Assembly (NCBI GenBank): GCA_947306035.1
Contig: CAMZFG010000055.1
Location: 1-6,494 of the forward strand
Direction of reading: 5' to 3'
DNA length: 6,494 bases
From: an uncultured Clostridia bacterium
GTDB taxonomy: Bacteria > Bacillota > Clostridia > Oscillospirales > CAG-272
The notes under the pieces are model-generated. The model was not told the origin of the DNA. It ran no database searches and saw only the letters and a list, made by a program, of their open reading frames with translations. Position 1 is the stretch's first letter. Every line of letters begins with the position of its first letter. The position numbers and the translations under genes are program-made. Positions 6,021 to 6,494 of the stretch are shown here, in pieces.

Positions 6021-6136
6021 CATCAAAATCTCTTCCGCCATGCGGCGTTGCTCCTCGGCTACTCCCTCGACGTAGAAAACTACGCCGTCGGGAGGGCGCC
6101 TGCGGTGCGCCTTGCCTGGCGAAAGATCTTTTGATG
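6021..6136. repeat. Long foldback element with nested hairpins
   Basis: The outer arms 6021-6039 (CATCAAAATCTCTTCCGCC) and 6118-6136 (GGCGAAAGATCTTTTGATG) are inverted repeats with a few differences. Inside, 6062-6075 and 6080-6094 form a near-perfect arm pair closing on GTAG-AAAA-CTAC (6072-6083). A separate GGCGC/GCGCC hairpin lies at 6095-6111. The whole could fold as a branched, cruciform-like structure of about 116 bases. Its left arm contains the 29-base unit that recurs at 6368. No open frame or transposase is inside. It may be a MITE-like or REP-like element. Confidence 0.65.
6023..6051 (+). repeat. 29-base repeat unit, copy 1
   Basis: TCAAAA, three variable bases (TCT), then CTTCCGCCATGCGGCGTTGC. 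The last 20 bases (6032-6051) are identical to 6377-6396. The unit is the left arm and inner flank of the foldback at 6021-6136. Confidence 0.85.
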
Positions 6137-6140
6137 GGAG

Positions 6141-6181
6141 AACAGCCCCCCGCTGCCTGTGGCAGAAAAAGGGGGGCTGTT
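6141..6181. repeat. Two-tier hairpin, terminator-like
   Basis: AACAGCCCCCC (6141-6151) pairs perfectly with GGGGGGCTGTT (6171-6181), an 11-bp outer stem. Inside sits a CTGCC-tgt-GGCAG hairpin (6153-6165), with AAAAA unpaired on the 3' side. Only TTT follows on the + strand, so termination strength is doubtful. It could be a backup stop for pfkA or a repeat element. Confidence 0.6.
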
Positions 6182-6186
6182 TGAGT

Positions 6187-6244
6187 GGCAGCGGTCGAAA
6201 GTCAGCAAGCGAGCGTAGCGAACGCCGCTGATTTCGGGCACCGC
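6187..6244. repeat. Imperfect inverted repeat
   Basis: GCAGCGGTCGAAAGTCAGC on the left and GCTGATTTCGGGCACCGC on the right are imperfectly complementary. They enclose GCGAGCGTAGCGAAC, which is itself partly symmetrical. No gene lies inside. It is likely another foldback repeat of the same cluster. Confidence 0.5.
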
Positions 6245-6291
6245 AACAGATGGAGGAGAGCGCGTGTACTGAAAAGAAAGCGGTTTTCATA

Positions 6292-6356
6292 GTCGCGCGG
6301 GCTCCTTCCGTCGCCTTCGGCGCCACCTCCCTCCCGGAGGGAGGCAGGGACGCGAC
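6292..6356. repeat. Branched foldback element with outer stem GTCGCG/CGCGAC
   Basis: The outer arms GTCGCG (6292-6297) and CGCGAC (6351-6356) enclose two hairpins: CGCC-ttc-GGCG (6312-6322) and the palindrome CCTCCCTCC-c-GGAGGGAGG (6326-6344). Together these make a three-way-junction layout. From memory, similar CTCCC/GGGAG repeats with a second small hairpin are common between genes in gut Clostridia, but I cannot confirm a match. Confidence 0.6.
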
Positions 6357-6367
6357 CGACGCTCTTG

Positions 6368-6396
6368 TCAAAAGCACTTCCGCCATGCGGCGTTGC
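6368..6396 (+). repeat. 29-base repeat unit, copy 2
   Basis: TCAAAA, variable GCA, then CTTCCGCCATGCGGCGTTGC. It differs from copy 1 (6023-6051) only within the three variable bases. It is in the same orientation, 345 bases downstream. The sequence diverges after the shared unit, and any right arm would lie beyond the window. Confidence 0.85.
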
Positions 6397-6462
6397 GCGG
6401 CACGTTCCGATTGCACGCCATGAACGCGCCGCACCTGACGGCTCCCTCCGGTGATGGGGGTT

Positions 6463-6482
6463 GCCGTCGCTGCGCGAGCGGC
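6463..6482. repeat. Hairpin at the right edge
   Basis: GCCGTCGCT (6463-6471) and AGCGGC (6477-6482) pair with one bulged base around the loop GCGCG. Just before it, GGCTCCCTCC (6439-6448) and GGGGGTTGCC (6456-6465) are imperfectly complementary and partly compete with this hairpin. It is probably the left part of a further repeat cut by the window end. Confidence 0.4.
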
Positions 6483-6494
6483 ACGAGTAACGCT

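Larger units (their letters stand above)
6014..6494. other. Gene-free region made of foldback repeats
   Basis: About 480 bases after the pfkA terminator contain no credible gene. Open frames here on either strand lack ribosome sites and family motifs. The DNA is almost continuously self-complementary, and the individual elements are listed separately. It resembles a cluster of dispersed extragenic repeats. The right edge of the window cuts the last one. Confidence 0.7.

Noticed and set aside
4842..6434. A 530-codon open frame on the - strand opposite pfkA and through the repeats
   Set aside because: It lies antisense to a well-supported pfkA and crosses its terminator and several foldbacks. 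The peptide is compositionally biased. Its repeated QRRMAE segments are simply the 29-base DNA repeat translated twice.

Overview
The window looks like chromosomal DNA from a GC-rich anaerobic Firmicute, probably an uncultured gut-type Clostridium relative. This is inferred from near-consensus sigma-A promoters, AGGAGG-type ribosome sites, a Fur/PerR-type box, an oxygen-sensitive Fe-S flavoprotein and dense hairpin-type intergenic repeats. No phage, plasmid, tRNA, rRNA or CRISPR sequence was seen.

Layout. Positions 1-133 hold a compact tandem array of small perfect hairpins joined by an invariant 7-base linker (ATATCGC), ending at a T-tract next to the hypA stop codon. Positions 134-4670 are a tightly packed leftward operon of four genes. 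In transcription order these are a 940-residue multi-cluster Fe-S/FAD oxidoreductase, two different hypB GTPase genes in tandem, and hypA. Every junction in the operon overlaps by 2-8 bases, so translation is probably coupled. Positions 4671-4898 are a divergent promoter region with one strong sigma-A-type promoter per strand. The operon promoter carries a 14/15 match to the PerR/Fur 7-1-7 box across its -10 element. The pfkA promoter carries an 11-base palindrome in its spacer. Positions 4899-5975 encode an ATP-type 6-phosphofructokinase (rightward), followed by a strong intrinsic terminator. Positions 6014-6494 contain no gene but a series of foldback repeats, including a 29-base unit present twice.

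How the genes may work together. HypA and HypB are nickel/zinc metallochaperones that load nickel into enzymes, classically [NiFe]-hydrogenase. Here the operon begins at its own promoter and ends at the hairpin array without hypC, D, E or F, so it is a nickel-delivery cassette coupled to a redox flavoprotein rather than a full hydrogenase maturation locus. The flavoprotein has a GltD/NfnB-like NAD(P)H/FAD core flanked by ferredoxin-type Cys motifs and is likely to move electrons between NAD(P)H and ferredoxin or another Fe-S partner. The physiological nickel enzyme is not in the window. pfkA is a divergent housekeeping glycolytic gene with no evident functional tie to the operon.
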